Assembly: GCF_003236385.1 (NCBI RefSeq)
Contig: NZ_POUA01000034.1
Coordinates: 1-33,495, forward strand
Length of the DNA stretch: 33,495 bases
Direction of reading: 5' to 3'
Source: Spongiactinospora gelatinilytica
Lineage (GTDB): Bacteria; Actinomycetota; Actinomycetes; Streptosporangiales; Streptosporangiaceae
The notes below the pieces were generated by a model. The model saw nothing but the letters and a program-made list of their open reading frames with translations. It searched no databases and had not been told where the DNA came from. A program made the position numbers and the translations under genes. Shown in pieces: positions 1 through 7,948 of this stretch (position 1 is the stretch's first letter; each line of letters begins with the position of its first letter).

Positions 1-267
1 GGGGTGTGGCGGGCGGGATACCTCGTGGAGTCCAGAGCCGGGTGACGATCAGATGTTGCGGGCCTGACCGCTGCCCTGAGCTCAGAGGTGGCCTGAGCTA
101 TCTGATCATCGAGCATCAGCGCGGAGAGCTGTGGTGGTCGGGTCTGTGTGAGTGCGAGCCCAGGGGTTCGTTCGTTGACCGTCTCCCACTCCGATCGCCT
201 CGATGAGATCTTCGTCGGTCGGGCGGGGGCGATCGTGAATCGTGAACGTTTGCGTGGGGCCGGCGCG
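1..267. other. Gene-free stretch downstream of the resolvase
   Basis: I see no supportable gene here. The short open frames have no recognisable domains and no good ribosome binding sites. If the resolvase belongs to the Tn3-like element, the second terminal inverted repeat should lie here or left of the window. I compared it with the right-hand repeat at 7052-7089 and found only an eight-base match (GGCCTGAG near 92), which is not convincing. Confidence 0.4.
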
Positions 268-882
268 TTACTGCCCTGGAGGGTTGTCCAGGGCGCGGCG
301 CAGCGTCCACCGGGAGACGCCGAGTCCCTTGGCGACTGATGTCTGGGCCTTGCCGGCGGCCAGAAGGATGCGCGCGTCGTCGATCTGCTCAGGGGTGAGG
401 GAGCGGGGGCGGCCACCGACGCGGCCGCGGGCGCGTGCGGCGTCGAGGCCTTCGCGGGTGCCTTTGATGATCTGCTGGCGCTGGAACTTGGCGATGGCGG
501 CGAACACGGTGAAGATGAGCTCGCCGAACATGTCGTCGCTGGTGTCGAGCACGATGCCGTCGAGGGTGCGGAAGTGCCGGCCACGTGCGTGCAGGTCGTC
601 TTCGACGATGGCGAGCAGTTCGCGGGTGTCGCGGCCGAGGCGGGTCAGGTCGAGGACGACGAGGGTGTCGCCGCGGCGCATGTGCCCGAGGGCCGCGCCC
701 AGGCCGGGCCGGGCGGTGCCCTTCTTGCCGGAGGCCTTGTCGAGGAAGATCTTGGCGCATCCGGCGGCGGTAAGTGCGTCGATCTGCCGGGCGAGTTCTT
801 GGGCGTCGGTGGAGACGCGGGCCAGGCCGATGAGATCTTCGTGGGCGCCTGGGTCGTCGTTGTCGATGACGATCTCGTTCAC
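268..882 (-). CDS. tnpR: Serine recombinase / Tn3-type resolvase
   Basis: This 204-residue small serine recombinase would resolve transposition cointegrates at a res site. The catalytic motif ARVSTDAQ is visible with the nucleophile at Ser24, after an N-terminal extension of about 14 residues relative to classical resolvases. The arginine-rich LTRLGRDTREL motif follows near residue 80, then the long E-helix (FAAIAKFQRQQI), then a C-terminal helix-turn-helix (LTPEQIDDAR to LGVSRWTLRRAL). The frame is complete, so the protein is probably functional. It reads in the same direction as the broken tnpA at 4700-7011, and a candidate res site lies just upstream. I infer that it belongs to that element; a stand-alone invertase or plasmid resolvase is the alternative. 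Confidence 0.88.
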   Translation of the reverse strand: MNEIVIDNDDPGAHEDLIGLARVSTDAQELARQIDALTAAGCAKIFLDKASGKKGTARPGLGAALGHMRRGDTLVVLDLTRLGRDTRELLAIVEDDLHARGRHFRTLDGIVLDTSDDMFGELIFTVFAAIAKFQRQQIIKGTREGLDAARARGRVGGRPRSLTPEQIDDARILLAAGKAQTSVAKGLGVSRWTLRRALDNPPGQ

Positions 883-911
883 CGGGCCTCCGTGCGGGGG
901 ATGGCTGAACC

Positions 912-985
912 ACGTGTAGCAATAAGGATAGTAGTCCGTGTTCTGCTACATCACGGTTTTGCCCCATAGTTTTGCTACCGAAATC
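912..985. promoter_or_regulatory. Candidate res site upstream of the resolvase
   Basis: The intergenic stretch in front of tnpR is clearly AT-richer than its surroundings. TGTAGCA (915-921) and TGCTACA (944-950) form an inverted pair with a 22-base gap, and a third TGCTACC half-site sits at 973-979. TTTTGC occurs twice (957-962 and 970-975). Resolvase res sites consist of several inverted half-site pairs directly upstream of tnpR, so both position and architecture fit. The exact subsite borders are inferred. The tnpR promoter probably lies within it. Confidence 0.5.
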
Positions 986-1239
986 AGGGCGGGCATCCGG
1001 CCGGGATGATCACCTTCGGCGGTGGGGCGAAAACGATCGTTTATGCTCCGCAGCGGGGTGATCACAGGGTCGTGGACATATCTCAACGAGATTTCTCGCT
1101 AAGGACCAAAGTGGCCGGGCCCGGCAGGCCGACGGCGGCCAGGTGCGGTGGCCACTCGGGGCCGCGGCCGACGCAGCGGGCGATCCAGGCGGCCTCGCGC
1201 AGCCGGGTGTCGGCGTGGGCGCCGCCCAGGGGGTCGCTC

Positions 1240-1449
1240 AAGAGCGGGTTTCTGGTGGAGAGCCGCACGCGCAGCCTGTGCCTGTGGAAGGGGGCGGCCG
1301 GCTACTACGACGTGGTGGTGGACGGTGAGGCGAACCCGGACGCGGCGTTCGTCTACCGGCGGCCGAGCTTGCTGGCTCGGAAGATCAAAAATCACGTGGC
1401 ATTCTGGCGGGGCGTCCGGCCCGCGTTCCGCGTAAGTCAGGGTCCCTAG
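1240..1449 (+). pseudogene. DUF427-domain protein remnant (N-terminus lost)
   Basis: The frame from about 1240 matches the second half of DUF427 proteins: FLVESRTRSLCLWKG, then YYDVVVDGEANPDAA, then KIKNHVAFWRGV. This family is about 95-120 residues long. Its first strand block is absent, and the sequence before 1240 in this frame does not resemble it. The minus strand at about 1100-1240 has a plausible coding look (LREAAWIARCVGRGPEWP), which I could not assign. I read this as a truncated gene, possibly cut by the insertion or rearrangement that also removed the tnpA 3' end. Function of the family is not settled. Confidence 0.6.
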
Positions 1450-1513
1450 AGGCTAGCCCAGCCTGAATATGCTGGTCGGCGGCCCGGGCCCACAGGTGGC
1501 CTTCCGGCTGTGG

Positions 1514-2143
1514 TCAGAGTTCGTTCGATGCGGTCAAGCCGCGAGCCAGGGTTTTGATCGTCGTTTCGAGAACATCGTCATAGGTGTCGCCGTACAGGTG
1601 CCGGTTCATGACGATCAGTCCGATCGTCCGGATCACCCCCAAGATGATTTCGGGGCGGACGCTGCTGTCGATGACGCCGTCGGCCTGGCCCTTGGCGATG
1701 TAGTCCAGCAGGGGGTCGATCACGTACGGCGTGACGCGGGCGACCTCCTCGACGCCGATCCTTCTGGTGACCGCCCGCAGTTCCTCGGGGTGGGTGAACA
1801 AGCGCCGGTAGAACGGGTCGGTGGTCAAAACCACCGTCCAGGTGCCCATCACCTCCGCCAGTGATTCCGCACTGACGGGACGCCGGAACACCTTGCCGTG
1901 CCGCTGTGCGATCAGCGGTGCCCGGCGGATCATGACCTCCTTGTAGAGAGTCTCCTTGGAGTCGAAGAAGGCGTAGAAGCTCGCCTTCGAGATCCCGGCC
2001 GGCGCCGTCAACTCCTCCAGTGAGGTCTTCTTCAGCCCCTGCGAGGCGTACAGCCGCTCGGCGGTGTCCAGCAGGTCGGCGATGATGCGCACCCGCTCCT
2101 CCTCGGTGAACGCAACAGCCACGACAACCACCCAAGCCCGCAT
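1514..2143 (-). CDS. TetR/AcrR family transcriptional regulator
   Basis: This is a 209-residue one-component regulator. The N-terminal helix-turn-helix is clear around residues 20-65 (LLDTAERLYASQGLKKTSLEEL, then GISKASFYAFFDSKETLY), followed by an all-helical ligand-binding domain. An alternative GTG start a few codons inside the ORF would remove the hydrophobic WVVVVAVA stretch, which looks unlike a TetR N-terminus. It is divergent from the small membrane protein at 2271 and the CocE-type hydrolase at 2999, so it probably controls those genes and itself. A near-palindrome at 2222-2235 in the shared intergenic region is a candidate operator. It lies between the two halves of the Tn3 relic, so it may be transposon cargo. 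Confidence 0.88.
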   Translation of the reverse strand: MRAWVVVVAVAFTEEERVRIIADLLDTAERLYASQGLKKTSLEELTAPAGISKASFYAFFDSKETLYKEVMIRRAPLIAQRHGKVFRRPVSAESLAEVMGTWTVVLTTDPFYRRLFTHPEELRAVTRRIGVEEVARVTPYVIDPLLDYIAKGQADGVIDSSVRPEIILGVIRTIGLIVMNRHLYGDTYDDVLETTIKTLARGLTASNEL

Positions 2144-2221
2144 CGGATACCTGGTCCCAAGGCTACAAGTGGCGGCACCGCGGCCGGTATTGCCGAGTGG
2201 GCACGGGCGACGTAAGCTATA

Positions 2222-2235
2222 ACTGAATATCCAGT
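2222..2235. promoter_or_regulatory. Near-palindromic operator candidate, TetR/membrane-protein intergenic region
   Basis: ACTGAATATCCAGT is a 14-base palindrome with one mismatched pair, inside the 127-base divergent intergenic region. It overlaps a TATAAC box (2218-2223) that could be a -10 element for the rightward gene. The size and place suit a TetR operator. Binding is inferred. Confidence 0.4.
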
Positions 2236-2270
2236 CCGGTCATAGCTTTGGTTGGGGTTGATAAGGCGTC

Positions 2271-2753
2271 ATGCCAAAAGGGGCGAAGGGCTTCCAGATG
2301 AGTGATGAGATGTGGGAGCGGCACGCCAATCCCTGGAGTGTGTGGACCCGCTTCGCGGCGATCCCGCTGATGTTCGCGGCGATCTGGAGCAGGGTGTGGC
2401 TCGGCTGGTGGTGCCTGGCCCCGATCGCCGCAGTGTTGGTGTGGTTGTGGCTGAACCCGTTCGTCTTCCGGCCTGTGCACACGCCCGTCGCCTGGTCCTC
2501 CAAGGGCATTTACGGCGAGAAGATGTGGTTTAAGGACAAGTGGCCGGTCTCCGCCGATCACCGCCGGGTCCAGCGCCTGATGATGGTGGTCGGGGGGCCG
2601 ATCACATTGTCACTGATCGCCTACGGGCTGACCGCGCTTGAGCTCTGGCCGACCGTCTTCGGCGCCACGGTGCTGACGATGGGCCAGCTATGGCGGATCG
2701 ATCGCTTCGCTCAACTGTATGAGGAGCAAAAACGGCTGGGCGCTGTGCAGTAA
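2271..2753 (+). CDS. Small integral membrane protein, DUF6653-like
   Basis: The 160-residue product starts with an amphipathic ERHANPWSVWTRF segment. Two hydrophobic stretches follow at about residues 28-45 (IPLMFAAIW, then LGWWCLAPIAAVLVWLWL), a KMWFKDKWP loop, and another hydrophobic region at about 107-140. The start segment and overall layout resemble the uncharacterised DUF6653 membrane family. It stands divergent to the TetR gene and 245 bases upstream of the CocE-type hydrolase on the same strand. A joint role with the hydrolase is possible but only contextual. No catalytic residues are evident. Confidence 0.7.
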   Translation: MPKGAKGFQMSDEMWERHANPWSVWTRFAAIPLMFAAIWSRVWLGWWCLAPIAAVLVWLWLNPFVFRPVHTPVAWSSKGIYGEKMWFKDKWPVSADHRRVQRLMMVVGGPITLSLIAYGLTALELWPTVFGATVLTMGQLWRIDRFAQLYEEQKRLGAVQ

Positions 2754-2998
2754 GCGATCCGCTGCTGTCGAAATGGCACTGACGCTGGCGCAACGCCTAC
2801 GTGCCGCCATCTCGACGTACTGGCGCCCCGATGCCGCGAACACGCCCGCCTCCGAAGGGAGAAAGGCATCTGCTGCGGCGGACGACCCCTCGCACCCCGC
2901 AGCCTGAAACGCTCATCCAACCCGGTGAGCGTTCCGGCACAGCGCTAGGCAAGGTTCGGCGCTTCCGAATTCTCGGTATTTAAGCAAGAAGGAGCTCG

Positions 2999-4627
2999 GT
3001 GAGCATTACCAGCGCATTGATGGCCCGGCAGGCGAAACTCCCGACCGCGGAGACTCGCAACGTCTCCGTGGAGCGGGATCTACGCATCCCGATGCCCGAC
3101 GGCGTCGTTCTGCTGGCCGACCACTACGCTCCCCAAGGACTAGGCGACCGGCCGACGATCCTGGTCCGATCGGTCTATACCGATCGGACCAAGGGCGGCG
3201 TCGTCGGCCGGGTGATCGCCGAGCGCGGCTTCCACGTGCTGATCGTCAGCGGCCGCGGGGTCTGTGGTTCCGGCGGCCGGCTCACCCCGTTCGTCTGCGA
3301 GCACGACGACGGGCTCGCTGTGCTGGCTTGGCTGAAGAAGCAGGACTGGTTCACCGGGCAGCTGGGCACCACCGGCAGCAGCTACCTGGGCTTCACCCAG
3401 TGGGCCATCGCCGCCGAGGCTGGGCCGATTCTCCAAGCGATGACCACCCAGGCCACCAGCTCCGACTTCCGCAGCATGCTGTATCCCGGTGACGCGCTGA
3501 GCCTGGAAATCTTCCTGGGCTGGCTCAGCATGGTCCACAACCAGGAAAAACCCATGACCGCCTTCCTGGCCGCCATCCTGCACGGCGCGAACAAACGCGC
3601 CGCCGCCGCTCGCCACCTTCCCCTCGCCGATGCCGACACGGTGGCCACCGGCGCCCCCGCACCGTACTGGCGCGAGTGGCTCGACCACCAAAGCGCCGAC
3701 GACGTCTGGTGGTCGAGCAGCGATCACCGTCACACCGTGGCCGACGTGACGGCCCCGAACCATCTGATCAGCGGTTGGCGCGACTTCATGCTGCCCGCGC
3801 TGGTCCGGGACTACCGCACGTTGCATCAAGCCGGGCGCCGGCCGTACCTGACCATCGGCCCCTGGCATCATTGGCAGACCGAGCTGTCGATGACCGCCAT
3901 GCGCGAAGGCATCGCCTGGCTGCGCGCCCATCTGCTGAAGGACCACGACGGGCTCCGCGAAGCGCCCGTACGCATCTACATCCAGGGGGCGGAGGAGTGG
4001 CGTGACCTGCCCGTCTACCCTCCTGCCGAGGCGCGCCCGCAGCGTTGGCACCTGCAGGGCGGCGGCGGCCTGGCCACAACCACGCCGACAGCGTCCGCAC
4101 CTGACCGCTACCGCTACGATCCCGCGGACCCGACGCCGGCCGTGCTGGGCATGCCCCGGCTGATGGGCAGCACCCGAAAGTCCGGCGAGCAGGTGCTGGC
4201 CGGCCGCGATGATGTCTTGACCTACACCGGCACCCCGCTGCCGGCCGACCTCGACGTCATCGGCATCCCGGTCGCCGAGCTGAGCGTCACCTCGAGCCTG
4301 ACGTACACCGACTTCTATGTGCGGTTGTGCGACGTCGCCCCCTCCGGGAAGGTCACCCACGTGTCCGAGGCACTGCGCCGCGTCACCGGCGACCAGCCGA
4401 TCGACACGCTGATCACCATCGAGTTGTGGCCCACCGCGCACCGCTTCAAGCAGGGCCACCGCATCCGAATGCAGGTCGCCAGCGGTGCCTTCCCCCGATG
4501 GGACCGCAACCTGGGCACCGGCGAGCCGATCGCCACCGCCACCGCGATGCGCATCGCCGACCAGCAAGTCCACCACGATCCCGCACGCCCATCGGCCATC
4601 GTCCTGCCGGTCATGGCGACCACCTGA
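2999..4627 (+). CDS. CocE/NonD family hydrolase (S15-like acyl esterase/peptidase)
   Basis: The 542-residue protein belongs to the CocE/X-Pro dipeptidyl-peptidase-like serine hydrolases. The likely nucleophile is Ser128 in GSSYLG; the expected acid is Asp262 (GWRD); the histidine is in GPWHHW (His290/291). GRGVCGSGG at 86-93 lies before the nucleophile. The C-terminal half, about 330-540, is the beta-rich jelly-roll domain of the family (GIPVAELSVTSS, then HRIRMQVASGAFPRWDRN). There is no signal peptide. AAGGAG at 2989-2994 supports the GTG start at 2999; an ATG at 3020 is an alternative. The natural substrate, an ester or amide, cannot be read from sequence. The stop lies about 70 bases before the broken end of tnpA. 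It is probable cargo of the Tn3 relic, perhaps controlled by the TetR gene at 1514. Confidence 0.87.
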   Translation: MSITSALMARQAKLPTAETRNVSVERDLRIPMPDGVVLLADHYAPQGLGDRPTILVRSVYTDRTKGGVVGRVIAERGFHVLIVSGRGVCGSGGRLTPFVCEHDDGLAVLAWLKKQDWFTGQLGTTGSSYLGFTQWAIAAEAGPILQAMTTQATSSDFRSMLYPGDALSLEIFLGWLSMVHNQEKPMTAFLAAILHGANKRAAAARHLPLADADTVATGAPAPYWREWLDHQSADDVWWSSSDHRHTVADVTAPNHLISGWRDFMLPALVRDYRTLHQAGRRPYLTIGPWHHWQTELSMTAMREGIAWLRAHLLKDHDGLREAPVRIYIQGAEEWRDLPVYPPAEARPQRWHLQGGGGLATTTPTASAPDRYRYDPADPTPAVLGMPRLMGSTRKSGEQVLAGRDDVLTYTGTPLPADLDVIGIPVAELSVTSSLTYTDFYVRLCDVAPSGKVTHVSEALRRVTGDQPIDTLITIELWPTAHRFKQGHRIRMQVASGAFPRWDRNLGTGEPIATATAMRIADQQVHHDPARPSAIVLPVMATT

Positions 4628-4699
4628 CTCGGGGTGTCGATCCCACCAGCGATCCGCTCTGGCCCTCCGCCAGTCGCGGCGAGTACGCACGCTGGTTGA

Positions 4700-7011
4700 G
4701 CGTGGCACCGCGTGTATCGGTCGCGTGTTCGACGATCGGCAGATCGGTGGCGTTGCCGAGGAACTCATCCAGCGCGAAGTGACCCTCCCGCGCCGTCGGC
4801 ACGATGATCTTTGTGCCGTACGTCGACCACTGATCGGAGACATGGGTGTAGGTGGACAACACCTGCCCGCCGTGGATGGTCATGGTCCGCCCGGTCACGC
4901 TCTTGCCGCGCACCGGAAATCGTTGTCCATCCGAAGACGACATGGTGCCGCCGCCGAACACCTTGGCCAGCGCCAGCCCGTAATGGTGATCCACGACGCA
5001 GGTGTTGGCCTCGCGCAACGTCTCCTCCCGCACATACCACTCCATCGTCCAGGCGAGGGTGTCGTAGGAGATGCCGCACGCCTCGCCCATCTTGACCAAC
5101 CCCAAGTTCGTGGCCTGGCTGATCAGCACCGCGAGGATGTTGCGCTTGATCTCGGGGCGAGCTGGCCAGCTTCTTGCCCGCGGCGTGGGTGAAGCAGTCC
5201 AGGAACTTCGTCCGCGCGTCGAGCTCGATCAGCAGTGAGGCGATCGGCGCGAACGGCAACATGCCCGCCAGCTCGTCTTTCAGCTCCTTGGCCTCGGCCG
5301 GGATGTCCTCGGCCGACAACGACGGAATCACCAGATGATCGTCGTCATCCAGGCGGACCGCGCCGCTGTCGTCCGGCAGGGCGCCCGCCAGCGTGGTCTC
5401 CAGCTCCGCCAGGGCGGTGTGCAGTTCCTGCTTGCCCTGCTCCAGCGCGTCCGCCGCCTTCGCCGGTTTACGAACCAACCGGCAGAACTCGGCCCGGCGC
5501 GGCTCCCACTGCTCGGGCGTGTACAGGTAGGTGGCCGGGTCGGCGTAGCGGCGCGAGCCCGGCACGAACACATCCCCACTGCGCAACCCATCACGCAGAC
5601 CCAGCAGCACACACAGCTCCCAATAGTGGCGAAAGGCGGTGTCATCGCCACCCTTGCGAGCCTTCTCCAGGTAGTCGGCGTACCGGGTGGGCACGAAGAC
5701 CGTCGGCGCACCGTTGGGGACCTTACGGCCGCCGGTCCGGTTCAACTCCTTCAAGATCGCCATGGCCCGCATCAGCTCGGTCGTGCCCGGCCCACCGTGA
5801 AAATCGATCGCCGACAGCACCAGCGGAGTGAACTGCCGCAGGTAGGAGTAGGAGGAGGCCATCTCCGACAGGCGGCCGTGATCCTTGGGCAGCGCCTTCC
5901 ACCCGCCGGTGGTGACCTCCCGCAGCTTCCCCATCCCGATCCGCTCCCGCAGCAGGCCGCCGACCTGCTCGTCAGGAACCCCGGGGTCGGCCAGCACCGG
6001 CAAGATAACCTGCAGCAGCAGCTGCCGGGCCTCGCCGGTCTTGGCCCGCTCCACCAGCGCCTCGTCGGTCTTGGTCTTCGCCCGCGACTCCCGCGCCGAG
6101 ACCGCCTGATCGAACAGCGACACCACCTCATCGAGCTGGTCGATCGCCGCCTGAGCGACGAACGCCAGCAGAATCGGATATCGGCGCTCGCGGCGCCGCT
6201 CCAACCCCTGGTTGGTGGACCGGCGCGCCACCTGGGCCAGAAACCGACGCCGCTCGTTCGGCAGCGCCGACAGATCCAGCAGGTGCGCGTCCATCGCGCG
6301 CAGCCACGCCAGCTTGTCGATCGAGGTCTTCACCGCCGTCGCCGAGGCCTCGGTCGCCGCTTTGGTCAGCCACTCCAGCCGGGTGCACCCCAGCCCGGCA
6401 TCGACCTTCAGCAGCAGATCCAAATCCGAGCGCACCTGCGCGGTCAGCACGTGCGCCACCTTGTGCGAAGTCAGCTCTCCCGCCGCCGCCCGGGCCGTGC
6501 CGACCAGCTTCGCCAACGCGATCGCCCCAGGCCGGATCACCTTCGCCGACATCAGATACTCGCGCGCCAGGTTGAACAACAGCGTTGGGGAGTCGTGCTC
6601 CATGGCCCTGTCCTGCAGGAACTGCTCTAGTTCCTTCATCTCCTGGCTGCCGGTCGCGGCCTGCTTCCAACCTAGTTACTTGGCGACCTGGCCCACATGA
6701 TCGGACCGGGTCTGGGTCCGCTGCCCGTATCCCCGCAGCGCCCCTGGATGCAGGCCCAACGCGGTCGCCAGCCGGGCCACCGCCTCCGGCGGAGCCGACC
6801 CCACCTCATCGGGCACAAACCCCAGCCACGGCAGCGTCGCGACCATCACAGCCATCCCGAGCCGATCGGCCGGACCGCGTCCCCGCCCCGGATCCACGAA
6901 CGCCACATCCGCGGGCGTCAACGTGAAGTGCGTGATCAACTCATCGCGGCCGATCTCCGGGAACGACCGCAACTGCTCCAACTGCTCGCGGGAGAACATC
7001 TTCTCCGACAC
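4700..7011 (-). pseudogene. tnpA: Tn3-family transposase, broken (nonsense, frameshift, 3' truncation)
   Basis: The N-terminal DUF4158-type region starts at 7011 (MSEKMFSREQLEQL). An in-frame TAA at 6676-6678 stands where the family has tyrosine (VAK-stop-LGW). The same frame resumes at once and continues with AMEHDSPTLLFNLAREYL down to the first catalytic aspartate region (LLIELDARTKF). One extra base in the G4 run at 5154-5157 (plus strand) shifts the frame. After it, EIKRNILAV, ATNLGL and the second aspartate motif STYTHVSDQ are read in the new frame. Homology stops after EHATDTRGATL at about 4700; the remaining frame to 4611 is unrelated. About 200 C-terminal residues with the third catalytic residue (Glu) are missing. 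The full-length family is about 950-1000 residues. The gene cannot make active transposase. Confidence 0.9.
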
Positions 7012-7051
7012 CGAACCACCCCACGCTCTAGACCGGACAAACCGGAACAGA

Positions 7052-7089
7052 ACGTAGCGGAAACGATCTCAGGCCCTTACATCGACCCC
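7052..7089. repeat. Tn3-type terminal inverted repeat (one end)
   Basis: Read on the minus strand this 38-base stretch begins GGGGTCGATG and ends CGCTACGT. GGGG at the outer end and a length of 38 bases are typical of Tn3-family terminal repeats. It lies 40 bases upstream of the tnpA start, where the transposase-proximal end belongs. I could not find the matching repeat elsewhere in the window, so no target duplication can be checked. Confidence 0.6.
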
Positions 7090-7181
7090 TGTATCACCGC
7101 AGCTCAGAGCTATATGTGTTGGATTCTTCGACAGGACTACTGGGGCCCCGAACGACCGCCGGATGGCGGGCGACCGGCCCG

Positions 7182-7289
7182 ATGGCGCTGCGACGCACGT
7201 CGCTGAAGCGCCGTGAGCTGCGCCCAGATGACATCGCGGTGCAGGTCGACTACTGCGGCGTGTGCCATACCGACCTGCACGCCCTGCAT
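7182..7289 (+). pseudogene. Zinc-type alcohol dehydrogenase, 5' fragment
   Basis: The frame from ATG 7182 reads LKRRELRPDDIAVQ, then YCGVCHTDLHAL. This is the beginning of a zinc-dependent medium-chain alcohol dehydrogenase of the cinnamyl-alcohol/YahK type, with the first catalytic-zinc cysteine in GVCHTD. The homology ends after about 35 residues of an expected 350 or so and the frame passes into unrelated sequence. It lies just outside the Tn3 terminal repeat. Confidence 0.65.
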
Positions 7290-7309
7290 GTCAACTCGTC
7301 GAAGGACTG

Positions 7310-7531
7310 TCCCCACTCCTCGCCGCCGTCGCGATATTGCCGGTCATGATTTCCGTCGGCGGGATGGCGGTTCTCGCCTCCGTGCTCGTCCGCCGCTTCG
7401 GCCACCCGCTCGTCTTCGGGGCGGGGGCGGCCGTGGCCGCCGCGGGGATGCTCGCCTTCAGCCGCCTCCCGGCCGACGGTGGCCTGGTCCACGCCATCGT
7501 CTCCTCGGCCTTCATCGGAGAAGGACCCTGA
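7310..7531 (+). pseudogene. MFS transporter, internal fragment
   Basis: The frame SPLLAAVAILPVMISV, then VLVRRFGHPLVFGAG, then AAGMLAFSRL resembles two adjacent transmembrane helices with the arginine-rich loop of a DHA2-type (14-helix) drug exporter. About 74 residues remain of an expected 450-500, and both ends are cut. It begins about 20 bases after the alcohol dehydrogenase fragment ends, so two unrelated genes are joined here. Confidence 0.6.
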
Positions 7532-7556
7532 CAGTGGGGCCGCCCGCGATCATTAC

Positions 7557-7572
7557 ATGTACTTGCGTACAT
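7557..7572. promoter_or_regulatory. Inverted repeat in front of ArsR-type gene
   Basis: ATGTAC-TTGC-GTACAT is a perfect six-base inverted repeat in an AT-rich island about 27 bases upstream of the GTG start of the ArsR-type regulator. A further TGTATGT lies at 7584-7590. Position suits an autoregulatory operator overlapping the promoter. The link is inferred. Confidence 0.45.
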
Positions 7573-7598
7573 ATATGCCTTCGTGTATGTTCTGAGTC

Positions 7599-7946
7599 GT
7601 GGTCAACGGTGTGCAACAGCGATTAACGGCGATCTCGGAGCCGAACCGGTTCCGGATCGTGGAGTTGCTCAGGGACGGCCCGCAGTCGGTGGGTGGGATC
7701 GTCGACGCGCTGGGTTTGGGCCAGCCGCAGGTGTCCCGGCATCTGCGGCTGCTCGCCGAGGCGGGCGTCGTCGAGGTGTCCAAACGGGCCCAGCAGCGGA
7801 TCTACCGGCTGCACCCCGAATCGATACGCGAGTTGAGCGACTGGGTGCAGGGATTCGCCGCCTTGTGGTCGGCGCGGATGGATCGCCTCGGCTCCTTTCT
7901 CGAAGACGACCGCGCACCCGACGAGACGAACCAGCAAGGAGGTTGA
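7599..7946 (+). CDS. ArsR-family winged-helix repressor
   Basis: This 115-residue regulator has the ArsR winged helix over residues 8-75 (SEPNRFRIVELLRDG, then GQPQVSRHLRLLAEAGVVEV). The helix-3 CxC metal site of classical ArsR is absent, so it is of the metal-independent type common next to SRPBCC genes. The start is GTG at 7599; a second GTG lies four codons later. It ends two bases before the ATG of the SRPBCC gene, whose AAGGAGG (7936-7942) overlaps its last codons. The three coding segments 7599-9301 form one operon. It probably represses that operon through the palindrome at 7557-7572. Confidence 0.88.
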   Translation: MVNGVQQRLTAISEPNRFRIVELLRDGPQSVGGIVDALGLGQPQVSRHLRLLAEAGVVEVSKRAQQRIYRLHPESIRELSDWVQGFAALWSARMDRLGSFLEDDRAPDETNQQGG

Positions 7947-7948
7947 GC

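Noticed and set aside
92-110. Possible second terminal repeat of the Tn3 relic
   Set aside because: Only GGCCTGAG matches the repeat at 7052-7089, and there is no GGGG end at the right distance.
242-919. 225-residue plus-strand frame opposite the resolvase
   Set aside because: It is an arginine/serine-rich mirror of the resolvase frame with no domain; the minus strand has clear catalytic motifs.
1083-1268. Minus-strand frame with WIARCVGRGPEWPPHL
   Set aside because: It looks somewhat protein-like but I could not match it to a family, and it overlaps the DUF427 remnant on the other strand; listed only as an unassigned stretch.
3140-4843. 567-residue minus-strand frame opposite the CocE-type hydrolase
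   Set aside because: Low-complexity shadow frame caused by high GC; the plus-strand frame has the catalytic triad and ribosome site.
5335-6630. 431-residue plus-strand frame opposite tnpA
   Set aside because: Gln/Arg/Leu-rich shadow frame; the minus strand matches Tn3 transposases over its whole length.
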